DNA from: Spirabiliibacterium pneumoniae
GTDB lineage: Bacteria; Pseudomonadota; Gammaproteobacteria; Enterobacterales; Pasteurellaceae
Assembly: GCF_014884995.1 (NCBI RefSeq)
Contig: NZ_JABMII010000004.1
Coordinates: 248,001 to 312,000 of the forward strand
DNA: 64,000 nt
Direction: 5' to 3'
Positions 1 through 10,089 of the stretch are shown piece by piece (the first letter of the stretch is position 1; each line of letters begins with the position of its first letter). Position numbers and translations under genes: made by a program. The notes below the pieces were generated by a model. It had not been told where the DNA came from. It did no database searches and was given only the letters and a program-made list of their open reading frames with translations.

Positions 1-1984
1 TCACCGCTTGATGATAAGAGGTGTGTACACGCCCTGTGTTGGCGTCAACCATTTGTGGCAATTTGTCGGTGTAAGTAGACTTGAGTTTCGCAAGCCCACG
101 GTGTTCAAGCAGCAAGCGCGGCAGTTCATACTTCAGCGCCAGCTCTTCTAGCACCTCTTCGTTGGTGCTCGGCGCCCCTTTGGGGGTTTTCTTCAACACG
201 GGCAGGCCGAGTTTGTCGAATAAAATGCCTTGCAATTGTTTGGTGGAGGCCAAATTAAACGGCTCGCCAGCAATCTCGTGGGCGGCGGCTTCCAGCTCTG
301 CCAAGCGGGCGGTGATTTCTTGGCTTTGTTGTGAAAGCAAATCACAATCGAGCTTCACGCCGTTGCGCTCAATGCGCGAGAGCACCAACGCCAGCGGCAT
401 TTCCATTTCTGCAAACAAGGTTTTGAGCGCATCTGTTTTTGCTAACTGTGGCCACAGCGCTTGATGAAGCTTCATCGTCACATCGGCATCTTCAGCGGCA
501 TACTCAGCAGCTTTTTCGATCGCGATTTGATCAAAGGTCAGCTGCCCTTTACCTTTGCCTGCCAGAGTTTCAAATGTGATGGTTTCATGCCCCAAATACC
601 GCTTGGCGAGATCATCCATATTATGTCGCCCAGTGCTATCAAGGGTGTAGGATTCCAGCATGGTGTCAAACTTCACGCCTTGCAGCACAATGCCATAACG
701 GTTAAAAAGGGTGTAATCATATTTGATATTCTGCCCCACTTTCGCAATAGCTGGATTTTCTAAAATCGGCTTGAGTTGTGCCAAAGTGCGGTCAAAATCC
801 AGTTGTTTAGGCACATCAAGATAGTGATGCGCCAGTGGCAAGTACGCCGCTTCGCCGTTTTCCAACGCAAATGACACGCCCACAATGCTCGCTTGCATAT
901 AATCCAATGACGTGGTTTCCAAATCAACCGCAAACAAAGCGGCTTGGGATAATTTTTCCAGCCACGCATCAAGTTGTTCTTGGCTTAAGAGGGTGTCATA
1001 ACGGCTGCGATCAATGTTCACGCCGACAACCGCACTTTCATTTTTTTCGCGCTCACTATTGCCTTTCGCCGCTGCGCTGACATTCATTGGCTTGCTCTCA
1101 GCACCCAATAATTCGCTCAACCACCGCTTAAATTCATAGCGTCCAAATGCTTCAATCAAGCCGTCGGTGTCTTGCGATTGCATAATGAGTTGATCATATG
1201 CAATAGACAAATCAACATCGGTTTTAATGGTCGCCAATTGATAGGACAGCTCGGCCAGCGTTTTGGCTTCTTCAAGCTTAGCGCCTAACGTTTTCGCGCC
1301 ACGCACCGACAAACTCGCCACATCGCCTAAATTAGCGTAGATTTTTGCCATCGAGCCGATGCCTTGCAACAGTGCTAGTGCGGTTTTTTCCCCCACACCA
1401 GGCACGCCAGGAATGTTATCCGAACTGTCCCCTCTAAGGGCTAAATAATCAATCATCAGCTCGGGCGGAATGCCGTATTTTTCTTCTACGCCTGCGCGGT
1501 CGAGCAGCGTATTGGTCATGGTGTTGATCAACATAATGTTATCGTCCACCAGCTGCGCCATATCTTTATCGCCCGTGCTAATCAGCACCTTTTGACCGCA
1601 CTTTGAGGCCTGCACCGCCAATGTGCCAATCACATCATCCGCTTCCACGCCGTCCACCACCAAAAGCGGAATGCCCAGTTGTTTGATCATCGCGTGCAAG
1701 GGCGCAATTTGGGCGCGCAAATCCGACGGCATTGGCGGGCGGTGGGATTTGTATTGCGCATAAAGTTCATCGCGGAAGGTTTTTCCCTTGGCATCGAACA
1801 CCACGGCGATATATTTCGGATTGGCCTGCGCGATCAGGCTTTTTAACATATTCAGCACGCCATACATCGCCCCTGTTGGCTCGCCTAACGAATTGGTCAA
1901 GGGCGGGAAGGCGTGAAAGGCACGATAAAGGTAAGACGAACCGTCCACTAACACGAACGGATTTTCAGCAATTTGGGCACTCAT
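1..1984 (-). CDS. polA: DNA polymerase I, C-terminal part beyond the window
   Basis: Repair and Okazaki-fragment polymerase. About 661 residues are present; the frame runs open off the window start. The protein begins [20 protein letters not shown], typical of the 5'-nuclease domain (about residues 1-320). The 3'-5' proofreading domain looks intact: [10 protein letters not shown] near residue 350, then GQNIKYD and YAAEDADVT, which carry the metal-binding acidic residues. The last visible residues ([11 protein letters not shown]) lie just before polymerase motif A, so the palm active site and most of the polymerase domain are outside. The ATG at 1984 is chosen because the N-terminus matches the family. 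It is followed upstream by a terminator and the fdhD pair. Confidence 0.96.
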   Translation of the reverse strand, partial: MSAQIAENPFVLVDGSSYLYRAFHAFPPLTNSLGEPTGAMYGVLNMLKSLIAQANPKYIAVVFDAKGKTFRDELYAQYKSHRPPMPSDLRAQIAPLHAMIKQLGIPLLVVDGVEADDVIGTLAVQASKCGQKVLISTGDKDMAQLVDDNIMLINTMTNTLLDRAGVEEKYGIPPELMIDYLALRGDSSDNIPGVPGVGEKTALALLQGIGSMAKIYANLGDVASLSVRGAKTLGAKLEEAKTLAELSYQLATIKTDVDLSIAYDQLIMQSQDTDGLIEAFGRYEFKRWLSELLGAESKPMNVSAAAKGNSEREKNESAVVGVNIDRSRYDTLLSQEQLDAWLEKLSQAALFAVDLETTSLDYMQASIVGVSFALENGEAAYLPLAHHYLDVPKQLDFDRTLAQLKPILENPAIAKVGQNIKYDYTLFNRYGIVLQGVKFDTMLESYTLDSTGRHNMDDLAKRYLGHETITFETLAGKGKGQLTFDQIAIEKAAEYAAEDADVTMKLHQALWPQLAKTDALKTLFAEMEMPLALVLSRIERNGVKLDCDLLSQQSQEITARLAELEAAAHEIAGEPFNLASTKQLQGILFDKLGLPVLKKTPKGAPSTNEEVLEELALKYELPRLLLEHRGLAKLKSTYTDKLPQMVDANTGRVHTSYHQAV

Positions 1985-2050
1985 GGGCAATACTCAATAG
2001 GATTCAACATGGCAACTATCCTAAAGGATTTTAAGGTGTGAGTACAGATG

Positions 2051-2084
2051 AAAAATAACCGCACTTTGGGGCGCAAAGTGCGGT
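2051..2084 (-). terminator. Rho-independent terminator built from two inverted uptake sequences
   Basis: Arms 2058-2068 and 2074-2084 (ACCGCACTTTG / CAAAGTGCGGT) with a five-base loop. On the minus strand the stem is followed by a T-rich stretch (TTATTTTT), so it ends the fdhD-rhodanese transcript before polA. Confidence 0.75.
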
Positions 2085-2090
2085 CAGGCA

Positions 2091-2606
2091 TTATTTATTC
2101 CACGGCATTTTTTGCAGCAAAATCGCCATACCGCACCAGCCTGTGGCACCAGCAAAAATCAGCCCACAGCCGATCAACAGTGTCAACACAGAAAAACCGT
2201 GCGCGCCAGCAAGGCTAAGCAGAGAAAATAATGCTACAAGGCTGCCAGCGGCTAATTGCACTTGACGCATAATCGGCAGCTTTTGGGTATTACCCGCGCT
2301 GATAAGCGGTAAGCCTGCCTGTTGCCAAGCCTCAATGCCACCTTCAAGATTGTAAAGCGCATGGTGCGGCGCATGGGTTTCAATGATTGCACAGCCCTTT
2401 TCACCCCGTTTGCCTTTTTGGCATTGCACCACCACTTTGCACCCCGCTGGCACATAGGCGAGACTTTGTTCCAGCTGAGAAAGTGGCAGGGAGCGTGCTT
2501 GTGGAATATGGCTGATGGCATATTCATTAGGTTCTCGCACATCGATAAGAACAGCTTCATCATTATCGAGCCATTGCTTAAGTATATCGGCAGTAACTGT
2601 TTGCAT
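2091..2606 (-). CDS. Rhodanese-domain inner membrane protein (YgaP-like)
   Basis: 171 residues. The N-terminal half (about 1-105) is a rhodanese domain with the loop VVQCQKGKRG; Cys62 is the expected persulfide-carrying residue. The C-terminal part (about 115-170) has two hydrophobic segments in the manner of DUF2892, so the protein should sit in the inner membrane with the rhodanese domain in the cytoplasm. It starts 9 bases after the fdhD stop, so the two are likely cotranscribed. FdhD itself moves sulfur to the formate dehydrogenase cofactor; a role of this rhodanese in that sulfur supply is only an inference from position. Confidence 0.85.
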   Translation of the reverse strand: MQTVTADILKQWLDNDEAVLIDVREPNEYAISHIPQARSLPLSQLEQSLAYVPAGCKVVVQCQKGKRGEKGCAIIETHAPHHALYNLEGGIEAWQQAGLPLISAGNTQKLPIMRQVQLAAGSLVALFSLLSLAGAHGFSVLTLLIGCGLIFAGATGWCGMAILLQKMPWNK

Positions 2607-2615
2607 AATTGCTCC

Positions 2616-3413
2616 TTATGGCTGAATACGTTGATTATCGTGATAAATCACGGCACGTCCTTGGCGCGCAAATCCAATCAGAGTGAAGTGATACGCTTGC
2701 GCTAAGCGCACGGCGTAATCCGTCGCGGCGGAAATGGCAATCAGCATCTCAATGCCACACGCCACACATTTTTGCACCATTTCATAACTGGCTCGGCTTG
2801 ATACAAGAACAAAGCCTGATGGCTGACCGCACTTTGCATGCCAGCCAAGCAATTTATCTAACGCCACGTGTCGCCCGACATCTTCTCGGATGGCCAGCAA
2901 CTCGCCTTGTGGTGAAAAAAAAGCGGCCGCATGGGTAGCACCGCACTTTTGTGCTAACACTTGTTGGCTGTGCATAAGAGAAAGTATCGCATCTAATTGT
3001 GTCAAAGAAAAGGTGATTTTTTGTTCAACGGCATTCAGCGGCCGGCTGACTTGATTGAGTTGCTCCACCCCACACAGCCCACACCCCGTGCGCCCTGTCA
3101 GCGTGCGGCGTTTTTCTTTTAGCGCAACAAAGCAGCGGGTGGCGATCTCAAGCTGCACTTCGATGCCGTTACACTGCTCGGCCACCTCAATGCCATAGAC
3201 CGCACTTTTATTATCCACAATGCCTTCCGCCAGAGAAAAACCCAGCGCAAAGTCTTCTAGATCCGCAGGTGTACACATCATCACTGTGTGTGCAATGCCG
3301 TTATAGACCAGCGCCACAGGCACTTCATTGGCAACCATATCGCGCTGACGCTCACACGCTGGCTGTAGGTTGGTTTGGTAACGGATTATATAACGCTCAG
3401 ATAAACTCTTCAC
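2616..3413 (-). CDS. fdhD: FdhD, sulfurtransferase for formate dehydrogenase
   Basis: FdhD passes sulfur from IscS to the molybdenum/bis-MGD cofactor of formate dehydrogenases and is needed for their activity. The conserved CxxC pair is present as TGCGLCG (Cys111 and Cys114 in the numbering used here). The open frame extends upstream to a TTG at 3443, but AAGGAG at 3425-3420 lies six bases before a GTG at 3413, so I take GTG 3413 as the start (265 residues, [13 protein letters not shown]). It is divergent from the formate dehydrogenase operon it serves and is followed at 9 bases by a rhodanese gene. Confidence 0.93.
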   Translation of the reverse strand: MKSLSERYIIRYQTNLQPACERQRDMVANEVPVALVYNGIAHTVMMCTPADLEDFALGFSLAEGIVDNKSAVYGIEVAEQCNGIEVQLEIATRCFVALKEKRRTLTGRTGCGLCGVEQLNQVSRPLNAVEQKITFSLTQLDAILSLMHSQQVLAQKCGATHAAAFFSPQGELLAIREDVGRHVALDKLLGWHAKCGQPSGFVLVSSRASYEMVQKCVACGIEMLIAISAATDYAVRLAQAYHFTLIGFARQGRAVIYHDNQRIQP

Positions 3414-3429
3414 CTCGAACTCCTTAAGC

Positions 3430-3443
3430 GTGATCCATATCAA
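3430..3443. promoter_or_regulatory. Candidate FNR box between fdhD and fdnG
   Basis: GTGATCCATATCAA matches the FNR consensus TTGATNNNNATCAA at 9 of 10 defined positions. Its centre is 24 bases upstream of the fdhD start and about 197 bases upstream of the fdnG start. Anaerobic control of formate dehydrogenase by FNR is known in enteric bacteria; for this site it is an inference. Confidence 0.45.
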
Positions 3444-3551
3444 TATTTTTAACCAAAATAGTGGGCTGATTGTACCGCAATTGTGAGCGAGATGGCATAA
3501 ATTACGTTAAAATATTGCACACGGGCTTGATCAAGAGTACTATTGAGCCGA

Positions 3552-3565
3552 TTTGTAATTTTACA
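3552..3565. promoter_or_regulatory. Palindrome in the fdnG upstream region
   Basis: TTGTAATTTTACAA is a perfect palindrome with 6-base arms, followed by a further TTACAAAT at 3571-3578. It lies 68-81 bases before the fdnG start. It could be an operator; I do not recognise the protein that would bind. Confidence 0.3.
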
Positions 3566-3632
3566 ATTTCGTTACAAATGCAAATACGAATGATTACTTT
3601 AATTCTACATCCCACAACATTAAGGAGTTCTT

Positions 3633-6600
3633 ATGCAACTAAGCAGAAGAAAATTCTTTAAAGTCTGTGCAGGTGGTATGGCGGGAACAACCGCTGCGGC
3701 GTTAGGCTTTGCGCCAGCAACCGCTTTGGCTGCACCACGTGAGTATAAACTCTTGCGTGCACGCGAAACGCGTAACACTTGTACATACTGTGCTGTTGGC
3801 TGCGGCATGCTGCTTTACAGTTTAGGCGACGGTGCAATGAATGCCCGTGAAAAATTAATCCACATTGAAGGGGACCCTGATCATCCCGTTAGTCGTGGTG
3901 CATTGTGCCCGAAAGGCGCTGGCGCGTTAGACTATGTCAACAGTGAACGCCGTATGCTATTCCCTGAATACCGTGCGCCAGGTTCAAAAGAGTGGAAACG
4001 CATCAGCTGGCATGACGCACTCACCCGCATTGCACGTTTGATGAAAGACGACCGTGATGCTAACTACATTACCACCAATGCCGAAGGCACACCTGTCAAC
4101 CGCTGGTTAACCACTGGTATGTTAATGGCCTCTGCGGCAAGCAATGAAACGGGTTTACTCAGCCAAAAATGGGCGCGCTCTTTAGGGCTTATCTCCATTA
4201 ACAACCAAGCGAGTATCTGACACGGACCAACGGTAGCAAGTCTTGCTCCATCATTTGGTCGCGGTGCGATGACAAATCACTGGTGTGATATTGCCAACTC
4301 AGATATGGTGATTGTGATGGGCGGTAACGCCGCTGAAGCACACCCTGTTGGTTTCCGCTGGGTTATTGAGGCAAAAAAACGTCGTGGTACAAAACTGTTT
4401 GTAATTGACCCGCGTTTCAATCGAACAGCCTCCGTTTCTGATTTTTATTCTCCAATTCGTTCTGGTACGGACATTACGTTCCTGTCAGGCGTTATTCGCT
4501 ATTTGCTAGAAAACGATAAAATTCAGCACGACTATGTGCGTGAATACACCAATGCCAGTTTCCTCGTTGATGAAGGCTTTGGTTTTAGCGATGGTCTATT
4601 TACAGGCTACGATGAATCAACGCGTAAATATGATAAATCCACATGGAATTATCAATTTGACGAACAAGGTTTTGCTAAACAAGATAAAACCTTACAACAT
4701 CCACGTTGCGTGTTAAATCTGCTTAAAGAACACGTGTCGCGTTATACCCCTGAAATGGTAGAACGCATTTGTGGTGTGAAACAAAAAGATTTCCTTTATT
4801 TCTGTCAAGAATTGGCAAAATGCTCGGCGCCTGATAAAAACGCCACCATTTTGTACGCCTTGGGCTGGACTCAACACTCTGTGGGTTCACAAAATATTCG
4901 CACCATGGCAATTATCCAACTCTTACTCGGTGACATTGGGGTTGCTGGGGGTGGCATCAACGCCTTGCGTGGTCACTCCAATGTGCAAGGCATTACAGAT
5001 ATGGGCTTGTTCCCGCACATGATGCCAGGCTATATGCCATTGCCAACCGATAAAGACACCAGTTTAGATAAATTCCTTGAGCGGATTACGCCAAAAAATA
5101 CCCGTCCAGATCAGGTGAATTACTGGAAAAATACCCCTAAATTCTATACCAGTATGCTAAAAACCTTCTTTGGTGATAACGCAACACCTGAAAATGAATT
5201 TGGTTTCCATTATTTGCCAAAAATCGACAACACATACGACCAATTTATGTATGTGGATATGATGAATGAAGGCAAAGTCAACGGCTATCTCTGCCAAGGC
5301 TTTAACCCGATTGCTTCATTCCCAAATAAAGAAAAAGTGCGGTCAGCCCTGAGTAAGTTGAAATTCTTAGTGGTGATGGATCCATTGAAAACCGATACAT
5401 CTGACTTCTGGCAAAACTTTGGGGAATACAACGACGTTAACCCTGAAGAAATCCAAACTGAAGTATTCCGACTGCCAACCACATGTTTCGTTGAAGAAGA
5501 CGGCTCCATTGCCAACTCTGGTCGTTGGCTACAATGGCACTGGAAAGGCGCTGATGCACCAGAAGAGGCAAAAACAGACAATGAGATCTTATCGGAGCTA
5601 CGTCACCTTCTTATTGAGATGTACGAAAAAGAAGGCGGCCCAGGTTTTGAACAAATCAAAGCCTATAGCTGGAATTATCTCAATCCATTAGAGCCAAGTG
5701 CAGAAGAGCTAGCCAAAGAAAATAATGGCTACGCATTGGAAGATCTAAAAGATGCCAACGGTAATGTGATTCTGAAAAAAGGTCAATTGCTACCAAGTTT
5801 TGGATTGTTGCGTGATGATGGTTCAACCAGTGCTGGTAACTGGATTTACACAGGTCAATGGACTGAACAAGGCAACTTAATGGCCCGTCGTGATAATGCG
5901 GATCCATCAGGATTAGGTATTACGCTTGGTTGGGCGTTTGCATGGCCAATGAATCGTCGTGTAATCTATAACAGAGCATCAGCTGATGTTCAAGGACAAC
6001 CATGGGATCCAAAACGCCAGCTCGTTAAATGGAATGGTAAAAACTGGAACTTCAACGATGTTGCAGACTACGGTACAGCACCTCCAGGCAGCAATGTGAC
6101 GCCATTTATTATGCAACCAGAAGGCGTTGGTCGTTTATTTGCGCTCAATAAAATGGTGGAAGGACCATTCCCTGAGCATTATGAGCCGTTTGAAACACCA
6201 ATTGGTACTAATCCGTTGCATCCAAATGTGGTGCAAAATCCATGTGCTCGCGTGCTACCAAATGATAAAGATTCATTTGGTAAAGCTGATGAATTCCCTT
6301 ATGTTGCAACAACTTACCGGTTAACAGAGCATTTCCATTTCTGGACCAAGAATGTACTGTTAAATGTAATTGCCCAACCAGAGCAATTCATTGAAATGGG
6401 TGAGGCACTAGCCAAAGAAAAAGGCATTAACAATGGTGATACCGTGAAAGTCTTCTCTAAACGAGGCTATGTTAAAGCTGTTGCGGTGGTAACTAAGCGA
6501 ATCAAAGAATTGCAAGTCGATGGCAAAACAGTACATACCATCGGTGTACCAATTCACTGGGGATTCTCATCGCTCGGTAAAAAAGGCTTCTTTGCCAATA

Positions 6601-6689
6601 ACTTAACCCCACCAGTAGGCGATGCGGATACGCAAACACCAGAATTTAAAACCTTCTTGGTGAACATTGAAAAAGTGACGGAGGCTTAA
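3633..6689 (+). CDS. fdnG: Formate dehydrogenase-N alpha subunit, selenocysteine-containing
   Basis: Catalytic subunit, oxidising formate to CO2 at a Mo/bis-MGD centre on the periplasmic side. Read through an in-frame TGA at 4218-4220 it is 1018 residues, the size of E. coli FdnG. The N-terminus carries a twin-arginine signal (SRRKFFK at 4-10, AxA near 31-33). Cys50, Cys53, Cys57 and Cys92 ([14 protein letters not shown]) bind the [4Fe-4S] cluster. Residue 196, in NNQASI-U-HGPTV, is the selenocysteine that ligates the metal; the frame continues unchanged after it and a SECIS hairpin follows at once. Start ATG 3633 has AAGGAG upstream. First gene of fdnGHI-fdhE. An automatic annotator would split it in two. 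Confidence 0.96.
4218..4260 (+). promoter_or_regulatory. Selenocysteine codon and SECIS element
   Basis: UGA at 4218-4220 followed by CACGGACCAACGGUAGC and a compact hairpin: GG, a bulged U, then AGCAA paired to UUGCU around the loop GUC, closing with CC. The bulged U and the GU in the apical loop are the SelB-recognised features known from E. coli fdhF and fdnG. Implies selA, selB, selC and selD elsewhere in the genome. Confidence 0.9.
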
Positions 6690-6690
6690 T

Positions 6691-7605
6691 ATGGCAGTAC
6701 AAACACAAAATATTATTAAAGCATCCGCCACATCAAGTTTGACGCCCGCACCACAAACGCGTGATTTTGTGAATGAAGTAGCAAAATTAATCGATGTGAC
6801 GGCATGTATCGGATGTAAAGCTTGTCAAGTAGCGTGTTCGGAATGGAATGACATTCGTGACACACCAGGAAAATGTATCGGCAGTTACGATAACCCAATT
6901 GATTTAACCGCTAAATCTTGGACGGTGATGAAATTCAACGAAGTTGAAGAAAATGGCCGACTTGAGTGGTTAATTCGTAAAGAAGGTTGTATGCACTGTT
7001 CCGATCCAGGCTGCTTGAAAGCCTGCCCTTCCCCAGGTGCAATTATTCAATACGCCAACGGGATTGTGGATTTTCAATCGGATAAGTGCATTGGCTGTGG
7101 ATATTGCATTTCAGGTTGTCCATTTAATGTGCCTCGTATTAACAACGAAGATAACCGCGCCTACAAATGCACCTTATGTTCAGATCGCGTACAAGTCGGA
7201 CAAGAACCTGCCTGTGCAAAGACCTGTCCAACTGGTGCCATCCATTTTGGTAGCAAACAAGCGATGCTTGAATATGCCGAAACACGGGTTGCTGATCTGA
7301 AAAATCGTGGCTATGAAAATGCTGGTGTTTATAATCCAGAAGGCGTGGGCGGCACGCACGTAATGTATGTTCTCCACCATGCTGATCGTCCAGAGCTGTA
7401 TGCAAATCTACCTAAAGATCCAAGTATCAGCCCTGTGGTTAGCTTATGGAAAGGCATCTTAAAACCACTTTCTGGTATGGCAATGGGCGCCTTGGCCTTA
7501 GCTTCGGCTGCTCACTACATCGCTCTTGGTCCAAACACCGAGTATGAGGAGCAAGAAGAGCCACTCGATCCACACGACGACAACCACCATGGTAAGGAGG
7601 AATAA
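6691..7605 (+). CDS. fdnH: Formate dehydrogenase-N beta subunit, iron-sulfur
   Basis: Electron-transfer subunit, 304 residues, passing electrons from the alpha subunit to the cytochrome b subunit. It has four cysteine clusters typical of four [4Fe-4S] centres: [11 protein letters not shown] (about 39-49), [13 protein letters not shown] (about 100-112), [11 protein letters not shown] (about 134-144) and CTLCSDR...CAKTC (about 161-183). A single hydrophobic stretch near 255-280 is the usual membrane anchor, followed by an acidic, His-rich tail. It begins one base after the fdnG stop, so translation is probably coupled. Confidence 0.95.
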   Translation: MAVQTQNIIKASATSSLTPAPQTRDFVNEVAKLIDVTACIGCKACQVACSEWNDIRDTPGKCIGSYDNPIDLTAKSWTVMKFNEVEENGRLEWLIRKEGCMHCSDPGCLKACPSPGAIIQYANGIVDFQSDKCIGCGYCISGCPFNVPRINNEDNRAYKCTLCSDRVQVGQEPACAKTCPTGAIHFGSKQAMLEYAETRVADLKNRGYENAGVYNPEGVGGTHVMYVLHHADRPELYANLPKDPSISPVVSLWKGILKPLSGMAMGALALASAAHYIALGPNTEYEEQEEPLDPHDDNHHGKEE

Positions 7606-7607
7606 TT

Positions 7608-8315
7608 ATGGTCGATTTAAATACTAGAGTGTTGCGCCATAATGTGAAAGAACGCCTAAGCCACTGGTTGTTGGTATTGTGCTTCTTCATGACCGCACTT
7701 TCAGGGTTATCCTTTTTCTTTGCAGATTTTGCTTGGCTCGCAGAAATTCTTGGCACACCACAACTTGCCCGAATTGTTCATCCATTCACAGGGCTAGTCA
7801 TGATTGTGTCATTCAGTATTCTTGCGAAACACTACTGGCGTGATAATCTGATCGAAAAAGGAGACTGGCAATGGCTTTTCAATGTCGTTGAAGTGCTCAA
7901 AGGTAACGAACACCACGTGGCAGATGTTGGTCACTATAATATGGGACAGAAGTTACTCTTCTGGACTTTGATTATGGCACTACTCATCTTACTCGTAACA
8001 GGTGTTATTATGTGGCGTCCTTATTTTGCCCATAATTTCCCTATCCCTGTCATTCGCGTAGCACTTTTGCTCCATGCGGTAAGCGCCATCGCCCTCATTT
8101 TAGGGATTATGGTACACATCTACATGGCAATTTGGGTTCGGGGTTCAATTCGTAGCATGGTAGAAGGTTGGGTTACTGCACGCTGGGCGAAAAAACATCA
8201 CCCACGTTGGTATCGCAACGAAATTTTACCAAAACTCGAAGAGATGGAACGCAACAAAGCAAAAAAGGAAACACTAGCTCATGAGCACACGCATATTGCC
8301 AGAGAGCGAGATTAA
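7608..8315 (+). CDS. fdnI: Formate dehydrogenase-N gamma subunit, cytochrome b556
   Basis: 235-residue membrane subunit that hands electrons to the quinone pool. Four transmembrane segments are visible. Histidines in RLSHWLL (His19), IVHPFTG (His58), LLHAVSA and MVHIYMA correspond to the haem b and quinone-site ligands of E. coli FdnI. Two bases separate it from fdnH, and its last 35 bases overlap fdhE, so the four genes form one operon. Confidence 0.95.
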   Translation: MVDLNTRVLRHNVKERLSHWLLVLCFFMTALSGLSFFFADFAWLAEILGTPQLARIVHPFTGLVMIVSFSILAKHYWRDNLIEKGDWQWLFNVVEVLKGNEHHVADVGHYNMGQKLLFWTLIMALLILLVTGVIMWRPYFAHNFPIPVIRVALLLHAVSAIALILGIMVHIYMAIWVRGSIRSMVEGWVTARWAKKHHPRWYRNEILPKLEEMERNKAKKETLAHEHTHIARERD

Positions 8316-9204
8316 GCAAGCGGCGGGGGAAATGTACACCCCGCCTTTACTGTTTGCTAATCCGAAAAATCTCTATCAACGCCGCGCAGCGCGCCTTCGC
8401 CAACTCAGCGAAAAGCACCCACTGCAGGCGTATCTTCGTTTTTGTGCTGCTGTTGCTGATGCACAACTGGCCGTGCTTAGTGAACATAGCGTACCTAAAG
8501 ATACTCGCTTGGCTAAATTGCCTACAGACGATGGCCTTTGGCAGCAAAAACCACTAGATGCCAAACGTTTTCAACGTGATGATGTTTGGCTCACCCTTTT
8601 GAGCGCATTATTAGGTAAAGTGAAAAATGATGCGAATGACACAATTTTAGGCACCATTGAGTGGCTGGAAAAAGCCTCCAATAACGAACTAAACACACTC
8701 GCCGATACTCTACTCGCTGAAGGTTATCTCCCTCAACAAAGCGATAAAGCCTTCTTCTTATGGGCTGCACTTTCGCTTTATTGGGTACAACTGGTACAAC
8801 AGCTGCCTCGACGTAAACACAGCGAAATTGGCGAACAACGCCAAACTTGCCCTGTGTGTGGTTCAATGCCCGTTGCCAGCACTATCCATATTGGAGAATC
8901 TCAAGGCGCGCGCTATCTCCACTGTGGGCTGTGTGAAAGTGAGTGGCACCTCGTTCGTGCACTGTGCAGCAATTGTGAGTCGGGTAAGTCGTTGCACTAT
9001 TGGTCTATCCACGGTGAAAATGCCGCCGTCAAAGCCGAAAGTTGCGATGAATGCCACAGCTATTTAAAGGTCATGTATCAAGACAAAGATGTTGACGTAG
9101 AAGCTATCGCTGACGATCTCGCCAGCCTCTTCCTCGACGATGAAATGGAGCAAAAAGGTTACGCCAAAAGCACCATTAACCCACTCCTTTTCCCTGCGGA
9201 ATAG
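8281..9204 (+). CDS. fdhE: FdhE, formate dehydrogenase maturation/accessory protein
   Basis: 307 residues. FdhE is a cytoplasmic rubredoxin-like protein needed for assembly of active respiratory formate dehydrogenase before Tat export. Four Cys-x2-Cys pairs are present in the C-terminal half: CPVCG, CGLCE, CSNCE and CDECH. The start ATG at 8281 lies inside fdnI, with an AAGGAAA ribosome site about nine bases before it; the N-terminus MSTRILPESEIKQAA fits Pasteurellaceae FdhE. Last gene of the operon, followed by a terminator. Confidence 0.95.
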   Translation: MSTRILPESEIKQAAGEMYTPPLLFANPKNLYQRRAARLRQLSEKHPLQAYLRFCAAVADAQLAVLSEHSVPKDTRLAKLPTDDGLWQQKPLDAKRFQRDDVWLTLLSALLGKVKNDANDTILGTIEWLEKASNNELNTLADTLLAEGYLPQQSDKAFFLWAALSLYWVQLVQQLPRRKHSEIGEQRQTCPVCGSMPVASTIHIGESQGARYLHCGLCESEWHLVRALCSNCESGKSLHYWSIHGENAAVKAESCDECHSYLKVMYQDKDVDVEAIADDLASLFLDDEMEQKGYAKSTINPLLFPAE

Positions 9205-9213
9205 TTGTAATCT

Positions 9214-9240
9214 AAAGTGCGGTTAAACCGCACTTTTCCT
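9214..9240 (+). terminator. Terminator of the fdn operon (inverted uptake pair)
   Basis: AAAGTGCGGTT at 9214-9224 is followed after one base by AACCGCACTTT at 9226-9236 and then a T-rich tail (TTTTCCTTTTC). Confidence 0.75.
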
Positions 9241-9255
9241 TTTCGAAAATTCCTC

Positions 9256-9283
9256 TTGCATTTTTTACCCCACGCGGTATCAT
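9256..9283 (+). promoter_or_regulatory. Probable sigma-70 promoter of yhhQ
   Basis: TTGCAT at 9256-9261, 16-base spacer, TATCAT at 9278-9283. The predicted transcript would start near 9290, just before the riboswitch. Confidence 0.55.
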
Positions 9284-9300
9284 CTTCAGCTCGATTAACC

Positions 9301-9336
9301 CTTGGGTTCCCTAACCCCAATTGAAACTAAAAAGGT
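9301..9336 (+). promoter_or_regulatory. preQ1-I riboswitch controlling yhhQ translation
   Basis: P1 stem: UUGGG at 9302-9306 pairs with CCCAA at 9316-9320. Loop UUCCCUAAC at 9307-9315 and an A-rich tail ending AAAAAGG give an H-type pseudoknot in which CCU of the loop (9310-9312) pairs with AGG of the ribosome-binding site (9333-9335). The layout follows known preQ1-I aptamers (stem, UUC/AAC-type loop, AAACUAA tail, hidden AAGG). Binding of preQ1 would block translation. The downstream gene encodes a queuosine-precursor transporter, which supports the call. Confidence 0.82.
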
Positions 9337-9341
9337 ACAAT

Positions 9342-10037
9342 ATGATTTCTGCAAATGCGTTATTCAATACGCAACAAAAGCGCCGCGCGCTGGTTTTATT
9401 AAGCCTCTTTCATATTCTGATCATCGCTGCCAGTAACTACCTCGTGCAAATCACATTTGAAGTGAGCGTGCCATTCACCCATTTCAGTTTTGACAGCACC
9501 TGGGGCACGCTGACGTTTCCATTTATTTTCCTCGCAACCGATTTAACCGTACGAGTGTTTGGCGCACGCGAAGCTCGCTGGATCATTTTTATGGTAATGA
9601 TCCCCGCACTTTTCATCAGCTATATTGTCTCCACCTTATTTGTGGATCAGCAATTTCAAGGCATTGGCGCACTGGCGGATTTTAATCTGTTTGTATTCCG
9701 TATCGCCTTCGCCAGCTTTGCCGCCTATGTGTTCGGGCAATTATTGGATGTGTTGGTGTTCAACCGCCTGCGCAAGCTGAAAACATGGTGGATTGCACCA
9801 AGCTGCTCAATGGTGTTTGGCAGTGCATTCGATACGTTGCTGTTTTTCAGCATCGCATTTTATCAAAGCAGCGATCCATTTATGGCGGAAAACTGGTTTG
9901 CCATCGGCGTGGTGGATTATTTGTTCAAACTGTTTATCGGCTTGCTTTTTTTCGTGCCAACCTACGGTGTGGTCTTGAATTTTATCTTGCGCAAACTACA
10001 ATCGCTCACCGAGCGCACTGAATTAGCCATTAACTAA
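9342..10037 (+). CDS. yhhQ: Queuosine precursor transporter YhhQ
   Basis: 231-residue inner membrane protein of the YhhQ (vitamin-uptake-like) family, which imports preQ0/preQ1 for synthesis of the modified tRNA base queuosine. About six hydrophobic segments are visible, with family motifs such as FLATDLTVRVFG near residues 57-68 and FGSAFDT. The open frame can be extended to a TTG at 9321, but that codon lies inside the riboswitch; the ATG at 9342 is placed correctly after AAAAAGG and is the better start. Single-gene transcript ending at an inverted uptake-sequence terminator. Confidence 0.9.
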   Translation: MISANALFNTQQKRRALVLLSLFHILIIAASNYLVQITFEVSVPFTHFSFDSTWGTLTFPFIFLATDLTVRVFGAREARWIIFMVMIPALFISYIVSTLFVDQQFQGIGALADFNLFVFRIAFASFAAYVFGQLLDVLVFNRLRKLKTWWIAPSCSMVFGSAFDTLLFFSIAFYQSSDPFMAENWFAIGVVDYLFKLFIGLLFFVPTYGVVLNFILRKLQSLTERTELAIN

Positions 10038-10051
10038 CGCCCGTTTGAAAC

Positions 10052-10084
10052 AAAACCGCACTTTGAAACCCTAAGTGCGGTTTT
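10052..10084. terminator. Bidirectional terminator between yhhQ and the oxidoreductase gene
   Basis: AAAACCGCACTT at 10052-10063 and AAGTGCGGTTTT at 10073-10084 form a stem with A-tracts and T-tracts on both sides, so it can end both convergent transcripts. Confidence 0.75.
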
Positions 10085-10089
10085 ATCTC

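Noticed and set aside
3535..3560. Second FNR-like site at TTGATCAAGAG
   Set aside because: The second half-site does not match at the required spacing.
3633..4220. fdnG as a pseudogene or two genes
   Set aside because: The TGA falls at the known selenocysteine residue, the same frame continues, and a SECIS follows.
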